From: an uncultured Eubacteriales bacterium
GTDB taxonomy: Bacteria > Bacillota > Clostridia > Oscillospirales > Oscillospiraceae
Direction: 5' to 3'
NCBI GenBank assembly: GCA_900544405.1
Contig: UQVA01000002.1
Coordinates: 1 to 64,000, forward strand
Length of the DNA stretch: 64,000 nt
Shown here: positions 16,837-25,145 of the stretch, piece after piece
Numbering within the stretch: the stretch's first letter is position 1
How the letters are laid out: every line of letters starts with the position of its first letter
Position numbers and translations under genes: made by a program
Notes under the pieces: model-generated
The model's database searches: none
What the model was told of the DNA's origin: nothing
What the model saw: only the letters and a program-made list of their open reading frames with translations

Positions 16837-17256
16837 ATGGCACTGTACAGTGAAAAAGTTATGGATCATTTCACCCATCCCCGGAATGTGGGCATCATTG
16901 AGGATGCCAGCGGCGTGGGCGAAGTGGGCAACGCCAAGTGCGGCGATATTATGAAAATTTACCTGAAGATCGAGGACGACATCATCAAAGACGTGAAGTT
17001 CGAGACCTTCGGCTGCGGCTCCGCCATTGCATCTTCTTCCATGGCAACGGAGATGATCAAAGGCAAGTCCATTTACGAGGCAATGAAGCTGACCAACAAG
17101 GCCGTGGCCGAGGCGCTGGACGGTCTGCCTGCCCACAAGATGCACTGCTCCGTGCTGGCAGAGGAAGCCATCAAGAACGCCTTGGAAGATTACTTCAAGA
17201 AGAATAACATTCCCTATGACGCTGCCACCCTGGCATGTGAGCACGTCCACGAATAA
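16837..17256 (+). CDS. iscU: Iron-sulfur cluster scaffold IscU/NifU
   Basis: A 139-residue scaffold on which [2Fe-2S] and [4Fe-4S] clusters are built from IscS sulfur. The three ligand cysteines are C35 (NAKCGD, with the adjacent Asp), C60 (FGCGSAIASSS) and C104 (HCSVLAEE). It corresponds to the N-terminal domain of NifU, without the ferredoxin-like and C-terminal domains. It lies between iscS and the regulator, 6 bp upstream of the latter. Confidence 0.96.
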   Translation: MALYSEKVMDHFTHPRNVGIIEDASGVGEVGNAKCGDIMKIYLKIEDDIIKDVKFETFGCGSAIASSSMATEMIKGKSIYEAMKLTNKAVAEALDGLPAHKMHCSVLAEEAIKNALEDYFKKNNIPYDAATLACEHVHE

Positions 17257-17262
17257 AGGCTT

Positions 17263-17694
17263 ATGATCGTTTCGACCAAAGGCCGGTATGCCCTGCGGGT
17301 GATGGTATTCTTGGCGAAGAGGACGGATCGGGAGTATGTGCCCGTGAAGGAAATCGCCGAGCAGGAGGAGATCTCCCAGAAATATCTGGAATCCATTATG
17401 ACCATCCTTTCCAAGGCGGGCTTTTTGCAGGCGGTTCAGGGCAAGGGCGGCGGCTACCGGCTCAGCCGGAACCCGTCGGAATATACCGTGGGCAGCATTC
17501 TGAAGCTGACGGAGGGCAATCTGGCACCGGTTTCCTGCACTACCCATGGTCCTTCGGCCTGTTCCCGAACCGGCTGCTGCGACACATTGCCCATGTGGGA
17601 GAAGCTGGACAAGCTCATCGACGATTATTTCGAGAGCATCACCCTGGCGGACCTATTAAAAATGCCCCCCTGCCAACCGGCACCGGAAGAATAA
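17263..17694 (+). CDS. iscR: Rrf2 family regulator, IscR-like with cysteine cluster
   Basis: A 143-residue winged-helix repressor. The N-terminal Rrf2 signature is STKGRYALRVMVFLA, with the HTH around residues 27-50 (VPVKEIAEQEEISQKYLESIM) and the wing GKGGGYRLSR. C92, C100 and C105/C106 lie in the loop where E. coli IscR binds its [2Fe-2S] cluster (C92, C98, C104), so cluster sensing is likely. CymR-type cysteine sensing is an alternative but less favoured by these cysteines. Being last in iscS-iscU-rrf2, it probably represses its own operon through the palindrome at 15586-15610. Confidence 0.88.
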   Translation: MIVSTKGRYALRVMVFLAKRTDREYVPVKEIAEQEEISQKYLESIMTILSKAGFLQAVQGKGGGYRLSRNPSEYTVGSILKLTEGNLAPVSCTTHGPSACSRTGCCDTLPMWEKLDKLIDDYFESITLADLLKMPPCQPAPEE

Positions 17695-17698
17695 ATCC

Positions 17699-17734
17699 AA
17701 GGACAGTCTCCAAAAACGGGGGCTGTCCTTTTTT
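17699..17734 (+). terminator. Terminator of the isc operon
   Basis: The stem AAGGACAG/CTGTCCTT, extended by G-U and G-C pairs inside, is followed directly by a T-run to 17734, just after the stop of the Rrf2 gene. Confidence 0.88.
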
Positions 17735-17769
17735 GCCCTTTGAAAAATTAGGAAAACCGTAAAAATAGG

Positions 17770-17798
17770 TTGCTTTTTCGGGAAATCTTCTGTATAAT
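17770..17798 (+). promoter_or_regulatory. Promoter of the first MATE exporter
   Basis: TTGCTT (17770-17775) and consensus TATAAT (17793-17798) are 17 bp apart, with an AT-rich leader of about 33 bp before the start codon. Confidence 0.82.
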
Positions 17799-17837
17799 AA
17801 ATTAATTACTGATTTTTTAGAGAAAGAAGGCAGAGAT

Positions 17838-19235
17838 ATGACGAAACAAGCCCAAACGCCTTTGCAGCAGGAGAACAAAATGCGGACCATGCCTCTTGGC
17901 AGGCTGCTTTTGACCATGGCACTGCCCCTGGTCATCTCCATGCTGGTGCAGGCCCTTTATAACGTGGTGGACAGCATTTACGTGTCCCGAATTTCCGAGA
18001 GCGCCGTGACGGCCCTCTCCCTGGCATTCCCCGTGCAGAATCTGCTCATCGGCTTCGCCACCGGCGTGGGCGTGGGCGTAAATTCCCTGTTGAGCAAATC
18101 CTTGGGGGAGGGGAATAAAGAGCGGGCCAATGCCGCCGCAGGAAACGGCATCATCCTCATGCTCCTGTGCGTGCTGCTGTTCATGGCCTTCGGCGTTTTC
18201 GGCAGCCATCCCTATTTTGCCATCCAGTCCGAGGTGGAGGAGACCGTGGAGGGCGGCGCTTCCTATATTGCCATTTGCTGCATTTTCAGTCTTGGCATTT
18301 TCGTAGAGATTTTGGGGGAGCGTCTGCTGCAGGCTGCCGGCAAGACCGTGTACACCCTCTACACCCAGGGCATCGGTGCCATCATCAATATCATCCTGGA
18401 CCCGGTGTTCATTTTCGGTGTGCCTGCCATCGGCATTCCCGCCATGGGCATTTCCGGCGCTGCGGTGGCCACGGTCATCGGCCAGTGGGTGGCGGCCATT
18501 CTTTCCGTGTTCTTTAATTTGAAGCGCAACACCGATCTGGAATTCCACAAGCGCTATTTCCGGCTCCATGCCGACGTGGTGATGCCCATTCTCACCGTGG
18601 GCGTGCCGTCCATCATTATGATGGCCATTGGTTCCGTGATGACCTTCGGCATGAACCAGATTTTGCAGGGCTTCAAGGACTACGGCGAGACGGCTACCGG
18701 CGTGTTCGGCATTTACTTCAAGCTGCAGAGTTTCTTCTTCATGCCCATTTACGGCCTGAACAACGCCAGTGTGTCCATTCTGGCCTATAACTACGGAGCC
18801 CGGGAGCCGAAGCGCATCATCGGCACCCTGAAACGGGCTCTGGGCGTGGCGCTGAGCGTGATGATTTTGGGCCTGTTGGCCTTTCAGATCGTCCCCGGTG
18901 CGCTGCTGGACATTTTTGAGCCCTCCGAGCAGTTCAAGAGCATCGGATGCACCGCTCTGCGGATCATCAGCTGGTCCTTCCCCTTAGCGGCGGTGGGCAT
19001 CGTCCTCAGTGCCAGCTTCCAGGCGCTGGGTACGGGCATTTACTCCACCATCATCTCCCTGTGCCGCCAGCTGGTGGTACTGCTGCCGGTGGCTTACTTC
19101 ATGAGCCTGACCCGGGACTTGGATGCGGTGTGGTGGGCCTTCCCCATTGCGGAGGTGTTCAGTACGGCTCTGTCTATGTTGTATTACGGACGTATTTACC
19201 GGAAGAAGATCAGGCCTCTGTACGAGGAAAACTGA
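17838..19235 (+). CDS. MATE family efflux transporter
   Basis: A 465-residue multidrug or metabolite exporter with about 12 predicted membrane helices in two homologous halves. The first half opens with PLGRLLLTMALPLVISMLVQALYNVVDSIYVS, the usual MATE first-helix motif. The second half begins near residue 245. The helix-7 side has FFFMPIYGLNNASVSILAYNYGAREPKR, where soluble MATEs have the conserved QNxGA-like element. It is transcribed alone between its own promoter and terminator. Substrate cannot be predicted from sequence. A second MATE gene of similar size lies at 28238-29623 but is clearly divergent. Confidence 0.93.
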   Translation: MTKQAQTPLQQENKMRTMPLGRLLLTMALPLVISMLVQALYNVVDSIYVSRISESAVTALSLAFPVQNLLIGFATGVGVGVNSLLSKSLGEGNKERANAAAGNGIILMLLCVLLFMAFGVFGSHPYFAIQSEVEETVEGGASYIAICCIFSLGIFVEILGERLLQAAGKTVYTLYTQGIGAIINIILDPVFIFGVPAIGIPAMGISGAAVATVIGQWVAAILSVFFNLKRNTDLEFHKRYFRLHADVVMPILTVGVPSIIMMAIGSVMTFGMNQILQGFKDYGETATGVFGIYFKLQSFFFMPIYGLNNASVSILAYNYGAREPKRIIGTLKRALGVALSVMILGLLAFQIVPGALLDIFEPSEQFKSIGCTALRIISWSFPLAAVGIVLSASFQALGTGIYSTIISLCRQLVVLLPVAYFMSLTRDLDAVWWAFPIAEVFSTALSMLYYGRIYRKKIRPLYEEN

Positions 19236-19250
19236 CAAATTTTGAAAACA

Positions 19251-19282
19251 CCCCCGGGAACGGTTGTCCCCGGGGGCCTTTT
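19251..19282 (+). terminator. Terminator after the first MATE gene
   Basis: CCCCCGGG (19251-19258) pairs with CCCGGGGG (19269-19276), followed by CCTTTT. The hairpin overlaps the -35 box of the dnaD promoter, so the two units are packed without any spare sequence. Confidence 0.8.
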
Positions 19283-19292
19283 GTGCTATAAT
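19264..19292 (+). promoter_or_regulatory. Promoter of the dnaD operon
   Basis: TTGTCC (19264-19269) and TATAAT (19287-19292), spacer 17 bp, with an extended TGC before the -10 box. The -35 box lies in the loop and descending arm of the upstream terminator. Confidence 0.75.
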
Positions 19293-19330
19293 GAAACAAA
19301 TCGTCTGATCCTGTCAGGAAGGAAAGAACC

Positions 19331-20209
19331 ATGAATGTGAATGCCATTACGCTGCCCCAGCAGGATGCCAGGAAGCTGCTGGGTGCGGCCAACGCCGATG
19401 CAGCGCTGCTGTATCTGTATATTGCCGCAGGCAATGATCCCGGGAAGGCCGGGGAGGACCTGCGCCTGCCGGACAGCCGCCTGAACTGTGCCGGGGCCAT
19501 TCTGCGTCAGCTGGGCCTGTGGCCGGAGGTGCTGCCTACGAAAATTTTGGCCGGGGAGCGACCCAATTATTCGGAAAACGATGTGCTGGATGCCATGGAG
19601 CGGGACATGGACTTCCGGAGCCTTTACGGGGAGGTCCAGCGGCTGCTGGGCCGGAACCTGAACACCGAGGAACTGAAAATTTTGCTGGGCTTTGTGCGTT
19701 ATCTGGGCCTGCCGGGGGACGTGATTTCCCTGCTGGTGTGCTACTGCAAGGAGCGGGCCAGGAAGCGGGGTTCCCTGCGGAATCCGTCTTTGCGGACCAT
19801 TGAAAAGGAAGCCTATCAATGGGCAGAGCAGGGCATTGACACGCTGGAGGCTGCCTCTGCTTACATCCAGACCCAGAACCAGCGGGAGAGCCAGATGACT
19901 TCCTTGATGTCCCTGCTGCAGATTCGTGGCCGGAACCTGACCGCAGCCGAGGAGCGCTACGCCGGGGCCTGGCTCACCATGGGCTTTGACGCCGACGCCA
20001 TTCGGGAGGCCTACGAGCGGACCTGCCTGAACACCGGCGGGCTGAACTGGGCGTACATGAACAAAATTCTCATCCGCTGGCAGCAGGCCGGGTTCCATAC
20101 CCTGGAGCAGGTCCGTGCCGGGGACCAGAAGAATCTTCCCAAGGGCGCTTCCGGCCAGCTGGGCGAAGCGGAATTGGAAGCCATTCAGAGCATTTTGCAG
20201 GAGGGATAA
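19331..20209 (+). CDS. dnaD: DnaD domain replication-initiation protein
   Basis: A 292-residue primosomal protein that in Firmicutes helps load the replicative helicase at origin and restart sites. The first third is a winged-helix-like region. Two DnaD/DnaB C-terminal (DDBH2) modules follow, near residues 100-170 (FRSLYGEVQRLLGRNLN ... LLGFVRYLGLPGDVISLLVCYCKER) and 190-265 (RNLTAAEERYAGAWLTMGFDADAIREAYERT ... NWAYMNKILIRWQQAGF). It is separated by only 3 bp from the ATPase gene that should act as its loader partner. Confidence 0.9.
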   Translation: MNVNAITLPQQDARKLLGAANADAALLYLYIAAGNDPGKAGEDLRLPDSRLNCAGAILRQLGLWPEVLPTKILAGERPNYSENDVLDAMERDMDFRSLYGEVQRLLGRNLNTEELKILLGFVRYLGLPGDVISLLVCYCKERARKRGSLRNPSLRTIEKEAYQWAEQGIDTLEAASAYIQTQNQRESQMTSLMSLLQIRGRNLTAAEERYAGAWLTMGFDADAIREAYERTCLNTGGLNWAYMNKILIRWQQAGFHTLEQVRAGDQKNLPKGASGQLGEAELEAIQSILQEG

Positions 20210-20212
20210 ACC

Positions 20213-21199
20213 ATGGCATACAGTTTGGAGGTGGTCCGCCGGGCACGGGAGCGGCTGGAGCAGCAGCGTGCCGACCGGGAATCGGAATATCGGGCCCACC
20301 TGGCGGAAGCCTATCGGGAGCAGCCCAGGCTGCGGGAAATTGACCGGCTGCTGCGGCAGACCATGGCCCAGGCGGCCCAGTGCGCCTTCCTGAAAGGGGA
20401 GGAGGGCACGGCCCTCATGGCCAAGGCCAAGGAGGCCAATCTGGCCCTGCAGGCCGAGCGCCGGGAACTGGTCAACACGTTCCCGGAGGGGTATCTCAAT
20501 GACCGGCCCGTCTGCGACAAGTGCGGCGGAACCGGGTACGTCGGCAGCCGGATGTGTTCCTGCCTAGAGGACCTGTGCCGCCAGGAACAGCGGCGGGAGT
20601 TGGCGGGCATGGGCATCCGTGCGGAGGATTTCCGGGATTTCCGGCTGGATTACTATTCCGAACAGATCGACCGGACCTACGGGGCCAGCCCCCGGATGAT
20701 CATGGAGCGGAATCTGGAACGCTGCCGCCGGTTCGTCCGGGACTTCGGCGGAAAGCCGGAAAATCTGCTGTTCATCGGCAATACGGGCCTGGGCAAGACC
20801 TTCCTGTCCGCCTGCATCGCCGGAAGTGTGTCCCAGCAGGGGTTCAGCGTCAGCTATGAAAGTGCCGCACACCTGTTTTCCAAGCTGGAACGGGAGCGGT
20901 TTTCCCCCAGCGAGGAAAATAAGCAGGCGGCGGAGGCCATCCGCAATGCGGACCTGTTGATCCTGGACGACCTGGGTACGGAAATGCCCGGCCAGTTCGT
21001 CACGGCGGCCCTTTATACCCTGGTCAACGACCGCCTTATGGAGGGCAAGCCCATGATCATTTCCACCAACCTGAACATCGGGGAAGTGGCCCAGCGCTAC
21101 AATCCCCAGATCGCCTCCCGCCTGCAGGGCAGCTTCACCCGGCTGACCTTCGTGGGGGAGGACATTCGCCTGATTATGAGCCGGGAGGGAAGAAGATGA
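20213..21199 (+). CDS. DnaC/DnaI-like helicase loader ATPase
   Basis: A 328-residue AAA+ ATPase that most likely loads the DnaB helicase with DnaD. The N-terminal part, residues 1-80, is helical and charged. A Cys4 zinc site near residues 100-120 (CDKCGGTGYVGSRMCSC) is the kind found in DnaI. The ATPase core has Walker A GNTGLGKT near residue 190 and Walker B LLILDDLGTE, then a sensor-like ISTNLNIGE and an arginine-rich end (IASRLQGSFTRLTF). The last 4 bp overlap the following phosphatase gene. Confidence 0.92.
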   Translation: MAYSLEVVRRARERLEQQRADRESEYRAHLAEAYREQPRLREIDRLLRQTMAQAAQCAFLKGEEGTALMAKAKEANLALQAERRELVNTFPEGYLNDRPVCDKCGGTGYVGSRMCSCLEDLCRQEQRRELAGMGIRAEDFRDFRLDYYSEQIDRTYGASPRMIMERNLERCRRFVRDFGGKPENLLFIGNTGLGKTFLSACIAGSVSQQGFSVSYESAAHLFSKLERERFSPSEENKQAAEAIRNADLLILDDLGTEMPGQFVTAALYTLVNDRLMEGKPMIISTNLNIGEVAQRYNPQIASRLQGSFTRLTFVGEDIRLIMSREGRR

Positions 21200-21849
21200 G
21201 TATTGGTGTTCTTTTTGATTTGGACGGAACCCTGCTGGACACCCTGGAGGACCTGAAAAACGCCACCAACGCCACCCTGCGTTCCTTCGGCTGCCCGGAA
21301 CGGTCCCTGGAGGAGGTCCGGCAGTTCGTCGGCAACGGAGCCGGGGTGCTGATGAAGAAGGCCCTGCCCGGAAAGCCCACGGACCCGGACTGGCAGACGG
21401 CTCTGGATGCCTTTCATACCTATTACGATGCCCACTGCCGGGAAAAAACCGGTCCCTATCCCGGCGTGCCGGAGATGTTGGCGGAATTGCAAAAGCGCTA
21501 TCCCGTGGCCATCGTGTCCAACAAGCCGGACAGCGCCGTGAAGCAGCTTTGCGCCTATTATTTCCCGGGGATTTTCGCCCGGGGGGAGGATGCGGACTGC
21601 CCCCGGAAGCCTGCGCCGGATATGCTCTATCAGGCCATGAGGGCCGTGGGGGCTGATGGCTGCATTTATGTGGGCGACAGCGACGTGGACATTGCCACGG
21701 CGAAAAACGCTGGTGTACCCTGTCTGAGTGTCCTGTGGGGCTTCCGGGACCGGGACTTCCTGAGGACCTCCGGGGCCACCCACTTCTGCGCCGACCCCAG
21801 GGACCTTCCGGAAATGATCGAGAAGATGGGGGCGGAATATGGCAAATGA
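21196..21849 (+). CDS. gph: HAD family hydrolase, phosphoglycolate phosphatase-like
   Basis: A 217-residue HAD phosphatase. Motif I is VLFDLDGTLLDT with the nucleophilic Asp, motif II is IVSNKP, and motifs III/IV are RKPAPDML and YVGDSDVDIATAKNAG. The helical cap inserted after motif I, together with GNGAGVLMKKAL, matches the Gph/PGP subfamily, which removes phosphate from 2-phosphoglycolate formed during DNA repair. Other small phosphate esters are possible substrates. It overlaps the loader gene by 4 bp and the HD gene by 11 bp, so translation is coupled. Confidence 0.88.
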   Translation: MSIGVLFDLDGTLLDTLEDLKNATNATLRSFGCPERSLEEVRQFVGNGAGVLMKKALPGKPTDPDWQTALDAFHTYYDAHCREKTGPYPGVPEMLAELQKRYPVAIVSNKPDSAVKQLCAYYFPGIFARGEDADCPRKPAPDMLYQAMRAVGADGCIYVGDSDVDIATAKNAGVPCLSVLWGFRDRDFLRTSGATHFCADPRDLPEMIEKMGAEYGK

Positions 21850-22414
21850 GTTTTATGCCCTCTTGGGCCGAATGCGCTATATCACCCGCTGGGGCCTTAT
21901 GCGGAATACCTTTTCCGAGAACATTCAGGAGCACAGCCATCAGGTGGCGGTGCTGGCCCATGCACTGGCGCTGATCAGACGGGAAATCCTTCATCTGCCG
22001 GGGCCGGACCCGGACCGGTGCGCCGTGGCGGCATTGTATCACGACGCTTCGGAAATTCTCACCGGGGACCTGCCCACGCCCATCAAGTATTACAACCCGG
22101 ACATCAAGGATGCCTACAAGCAGGTGGAGCATATCGCCGGGAATCGGCTGCTGGAAATGCTGCCGGAAGCCCTGCGGGAGATCTATACGCCCCTGGTGAT
22201 GGAATCCGACGAGGACTTGAACCCCATCGTCAAGGCGGCGGACAAGCTCAGTGCCTATATTAAGTGCGTGGAGGAGCAGAAGGCGGGCAATAAGGAGTTC
22301 GATTCTGCGGCGGAGCAGACCATGCAGGCCCTCCATGCCATGGACCGGCCGGAACTGGAATGGTTCCTGGACCAGTGCCTTCCGGCGTTTTCCAAGAATC
22401 TGGACCAGCTCTGA
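21839..22414 (+). CDS. yfbR: YfbR-like HD-domain 5'-deoxynucleotidase
   Basis: A 191-residue metal-dependent HD phosphohydrolase. The family N-terminus is visible as FYALLGRMRYITRWGLMRNTFSENIQEHSHQV, with the first metal histidine in EHSHQ. The HD pair is YHDASEILTGDLPTPIKY and the last ligand Asp is in KAADKLSAYIKC. YfbR enzymes release phosphate from deoxynucleoside 5'-monophosphates. It is the last gene of the dnaD cluster and ends just before the tRNA-Leu promoter. Confidence 0.9.
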   Translation: MANEFYALLGRMRYITRWGLMRNTFSENIQEHSHQVAVLAHALALIRREILHLPGPDPDRCAVAALYHDASEILTGDLPTPIKYYNPDIKDAYKQVEHIAGNRLLEMLPEALREIYTPLVMESDEDLNPIVKAADKLSAYIKCVEEQKAGNKEFDSAAEQTMQALHAMDRPELEWFLDQCLPAFSKNLDQL

Positions 22415-22417
22415 GCC

Positions 22418-22446
22418 TTGACGGCAGGGCAAAAGTGTGCTATTAT
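22418..22446 (+). promoter_or_regulatory. Promoter of tRNA-Leu
   Basis: TTGACG (22418-22423) and TATTAT (22441-22446), spacer 17 bp, with an extended TGC. A short leader precedes the mature 5' end at 22474 and contains the hairpin GGCGGTG/CACCGCC (22451-22457 with 22463-22469). Confidence 0.82.
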
Positions 22447-22473
22447 GAACGGCGGTGAACACCACCGCCTTAC

Positions 22474-22559
22474 GCCGCTGTGGTGGAATCGGTAGACACA
22501 AGGGACTTAAAATCCCTCGGCCATAAACCGTGCGGGTTCGAGCCCCGCCAGCGGCACCA
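22474..22559 (+). tRNA. tRNA-Leu (anticodon TAA)
   Basis: An 86-nt class II tRNA with a long variable arm. The acceptor stem GCCGCTG (22474-22480) pairs with CAGCGGC (22549-22555), followed by discriminator A and an encoded CCA (22557-22559). The anticodon loop CTTAAAA lies between GGGA and TCCC stems, giving anticodon TAA for UUA. The T-arm GTTCGAGCC is canonical. Confidence 0.97.
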
Positions 22560-22560
22560 A

Positions 22561-22598
22561 AAAATCGGCAGGTCCCAGGAGCGGGACCTGCCGATTTT
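22561..22598 (+). terminator. Terminator of tRNA-Leu
   Basis: A long perfect stem, AAAATCGGCAGGTCCC with its complement (22561-22576 and 22583-22598), ends in TTTTTT immediately after the tRNA. Confidence 0.95.
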
Positions 22599-22670
22599 TT
22601 CATACAGAGGAACAAAATAGACGTGTTTCTTTCATAAAAAGCCCGTTCCGGCTGATTTTGGGCAGCAAAA

Positions 22671-22694
22671 AACGCCGCCCGGTCAGGCGGCGTT
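22671..22694 (-). terminator. Terminator of rpmB
   Basis: The stem AACGCCGCC/GGCGGCGTT (22671-22679 with 22686-22694) is followed on the minus strand by a T-run. It lies 14 bp downstream of the rpmB stop. Confidence 0.88.
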
Positions 22695-22708
22695 ATTGTT
22701 GGCAGGAA

Positions 22709-22897
22709 TCAGATGGCCCGCTCAACCTTGTTGGAACGGAGGCATCTGGTACAAGCGTACACATGGCACGGAGTCCCGTTGACAATGGCCTTCACCCGCT
22801 TCACATTGGGCTTCCAGGTCCGATTTGCACGTCTGTGGGAGTGGGAAACCTTAATACCGAAGGTCACGCCCTTGCCACAATAATCACATTTTGCCAT
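22709..22897 (-). CDS. rpmB: 50S ribosomal protein L28
   Basis: A 62-residue large-subunit ribosomal protein. The N-terminal MAKCDYCGKGVTFGIKVSHSHRR and the middle NRTWKPNVKRV are typical of L28. It has the zinc-ribbon form, with Cys pairs CDYC and CTRC, which many bacteria keep beside or instead of a Cys-free paralogue. It is monocistronic, with a good promoter and terminator. Confidence 0.97.
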   Translation of the reverse strand: MAKCDYCGKGVTFGIKVSHSHRRANRTWKPNVKRVKAIVNGTPCHVYACTRCLRSNKVERAI

Positions 22898-22953
22898 TCA
22901 CTGCACCTCCCATCCGCATGATGATTCATAGATACGCTTTTAAGCGCCCTGAT

Positions 22954-22982
22954 ATAATACCAGAGTTTGCCGAAAAATGCAA
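22954..22982 (-). promoter_or_regulatory. Promoter of rpmB
   Basis: On the minus strand TTGCAT (22982-22977) and TATTAT (22959-22954), spacer 17 bp. The leader contains the small palindrome CGCTTTTAAGCG, which could fold into a hairpin; whether it is regulatory is unknown. Confidence 0.78.
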
Positions 22983-23021
22983 GTCTTTTTTTTAGATTTT
23001 TCTGATTTTTTGAAAAACGGC

Positions 23022-23050
23022 TTGCTATTCCATGGCCGGACCGGTATAAT
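23022..23050 (+). promoter_or_regulatory. Promoter of hprK
   Basis: TTGCTA (23022-23027) and consensus TATAAT (23045-23050), spacer 17 bp, 42 bp before the TTG start codon. Confidence 0.82.
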
Positions 23051-23092
23051 GAAGGAAAACATCCTACCCTTGGAAGAAAGAGGCGATGCAAT

Positions 23093-24046
23093 TTGTCAGA
23101 AGAATACAGCGTGGCCCTGACGGATGTGGTGAAGCGGTTCCATCTGGAGGTGCTTTTTGCAGCCACGGATTACGAATCCATCCGGCTGACTGTGGCCGAC
23201 GTGGCCCGTCCCGGCCTGCAGCTGGCGGGATATTTCGACCACTTTGAGCCTATGCGCTTGCAGGTCATCGGCAACGTGGAGGAAAGCTACCTGCAAAAGC
23301 TCACTGCCACCGAGCGAGCCATGATCTTTGACCGGTTCTTTTCCTATAAATGTCCTGCGCTGCTGGTGGCCCGGAATATGGAGCCGCTGCCGGAGTGCCT
23401 GGAAATGGCGAAACGCCACAACGTGACCCTCCTGCGCTCTCAGGAGGCCACCAGCACCATCGTTTCCACCATCATCGCTTACCTGACCGGTGTGCTGGCC
23501 CCCTGCATCACTCGGCATGGTGTTATGATGGAGATTTACGGCGAAGGGGTCCTGCTGCTGGGTGAAAGCGGCATGGGCAAAAGCGAAGCCGCCATCGAAT
23601 TGGTGAAGCGTGGTCACCGGCTGGTGGCCGACGATGCTGTGGAAATCCGCAAGACCTCCGAAAGCACCCTGATGGCCACGGCCCCGGAGGTGGTGCGGAA
23701 TTTCGTGGAACTTCGCGGCATTGGCATCATCAACGTGGCCCAGCTGTTCGGCGCCGGTGCCGTCCGGCGGGAGGTGGACATCGATCTGGTGGTGAACATC
23801 GTTCCCTGGAACCAGAACGAAAGCTATGACCGGCTGGGCATCGAGAGCCAGTATATGGAGATCATGGGCAACAAAATTCCCATGAACACCATCCCCATCA
23901 CCCCCGGCCGAAACCTGGCGGTGATCCTGGAGGTGGCGGCCATGAACAACCGCCAGCGGAAAATGGGCTACAACCCTGGCCTGGACTTCACCAATCAGAT
24001 TTCCATGCGCATGGAGCAGGAAGCGGGGTACCGACTGCCGCTATGA
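23093..24046 (+). CDS. hprK: HPr kinase/phosphorylase
   Basis: The bifunctional enzyme that phosphorylates HPr on Ser46 and reverses it, controlling carbon catabolite repression in Firmicutes. It has 317 residues and starts at TTG 23093; the nearby ATG at 23086 is out of frame and AGAGG precedes the TTG. The N-terminal domain, about 1-130, is followed by Walker A GESGMGKSEAAIEL near residues 157-170, the DDAVEI strand, and the HprK signature ELRGIGIINV with GAGAVR. It overlaps the pseudouridine synthase gene by 4 bp. Confidence 0.96.
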   Translation: MSEEYSVALTDVVKRFHLEVLFAATDYESIRLTVADVARPGLQLAGYFDHFEPMRLQVIGNVEESYLQKLTATERAMIFDRFFSYKCPALLVARNMEPLPECLEMAKRHNVTLLRSQEATSTIVSTIIAYLTGVLAPCITRHGVMMEIYGEGVLLLGESGMGKSEAAIELVKRGHRLVADDAVEIRKTSESTLMATAPEVVRNFVELRGIGIINVAQLFGAGAVRREVDIDLVVNIVPWNQNESYDRLGIESQYMEIMGNKIPMNTIPITPGRNLAVILEVAAMNNRQRKMGYNPGLDFTNQISMRMEQEAGYRLPL

Positions 24047-25005
24047 AAGAGTTTACCATCGGAAAAAACGATGCCGGTCAGCGGCTGGACCGGTATCTTG
24101 CCAAGGCGGTGCCGCTGCTTCCGGCATCCCTGGCCCAGAAATATATCCGCATCAAGCGCATCAAGCGCAACGGCGGCCGCTGCCAGCGGGACGACCGGCT
24201 GGAGATCGGCGACGTTTTGCAGCTCTATATCAATGACGAGTTTTTCGATGTACCCCGGGAGGACAATGCTTACTTGACCGTGGCGGCGCCGAAGCTGAAT
24301 ATCGTCTACGAGGACGACCAGATCATCCTGGTGGACAAGCGGCCCGGTCTGGCTGTCCATCCCCATGATGGGGCCGAGTATGGCCGGACCCTTATTGACC
24401 ACATTCAGGCGTATCTCTACCAGAAGCGGGAGTGGAACCCCAGAGGGGAGAATTCCTTTGCCCCGGCTCTGTGCAACCGCATTGACCGGAACACCGGCGG
24501 CATTGTCATTGCGGCCAAGACCGCCGAGGCCCTGCGGGTGATGAACCAGAAGATCAAGGACCGGGAACTGGACAAGCGGTATCTGGCCATCGTGGAGGGG
24601 ACCCCCAAGCCTCAGAAGGGGACATTGAAGGGCTATCTGTTCAAGGACGCCAAGAAAAACCGGGTATTCGTGACGGATACCCCCCAGACCGGTTCCAAAA
24701 GCTGCGAGACCCGCTATGAGGTCCAGGCCAGCCGCCAGGGGCTTTCTCTGGTGGAGTGCGAGCTGATCACCGGCCGGACCCACCAGATCCGTGCCCAGTT
24801 CGCCCACGCCGGGCATCCGCTCTTAGGCGACGGCAAATACGGCAAGCTGGACAAGCGCTTCGACCGGACCTACCAGGCCCTGTATTCCTATAAACTCACC
24901 TTCCAGTTTACCACCGACGCCGGAGCTCTGGCCTACCTGGACGGCAAGTCCTTCCAGGTCCAGAAAGTGGACTTCGTGGAGGAGTATTTTCCGGAATATC
25001 GCTGA
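24043..25005 (+). CDS. RluC/RluD family pseudouridine synthase
   Basis: A 320-residue RNA-modifying enzyme that isomerises uridine in rRNA. An S4 RNA-binding domain covers residues 1-65 (GQRLDRYLAKAVPLLPASLAQKYIR). The catalytic domain has YEDDQIILVDKRPGLAVHP, the motif NRIDRNTGGIVI with the catalytic Asp near residue 148, and LITGRTHQIRAQFAHAGHPLLGDGKYG. The exact uridine modified cannot be told from sequence. It is translationally coupled to hprK through a 4-bp overlap. Confidence 0.92.
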   Translation: MKEFTIGKNDAGQRLDRYLAKAVPLLPASLAQKYIRIKRIKRNGGRCQRDDRLEIGDVLQLYINDEFFDVPREDNAYLTVAAPKLNIVYEDDQIILVDKRPGLAVHPHDGAEYGRTLIDHIQAYLYQKREWNPRGENSFAPALCNRIDRNTGGIVIAAKTAEALRVMNQKIKDRELDKRYLAIVEGTPKPQKGTLKGYLFKDAKKNRVFVTDTPQTGSKSCETRYEVQASRQGLSLVECELITGRTHQIRAQFAHAGHPLLGDGKYGKLDKRFDRTYQALYSYKLTFQFTTDAGALAYLDGKSFQVQKVDFVEEYFPEYR

Positions 25006-25045
25006 CATCCCAGGCAATTCCCGAAAGGGGAATTGCCTGGGATGT
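25005..25045 (+). terminator. Terminator after the pseudouridine synthase gene
   Basis: An 18-bp perfect stem (25005-25022 with 25028-25045) begins at the stop codon. The T-run is short, but the stem is very stable. Confidence 0.75.
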
Positions 25046-25145
25046 TCATATAGTGTGAACTTTATCGCTTTTGCACAATCCGTTTCCGGATTTTTCAAAA
25101 TCTGAGATTCTCATTTGTTCATTGTTACAATTGTTCAAAAAGCTA

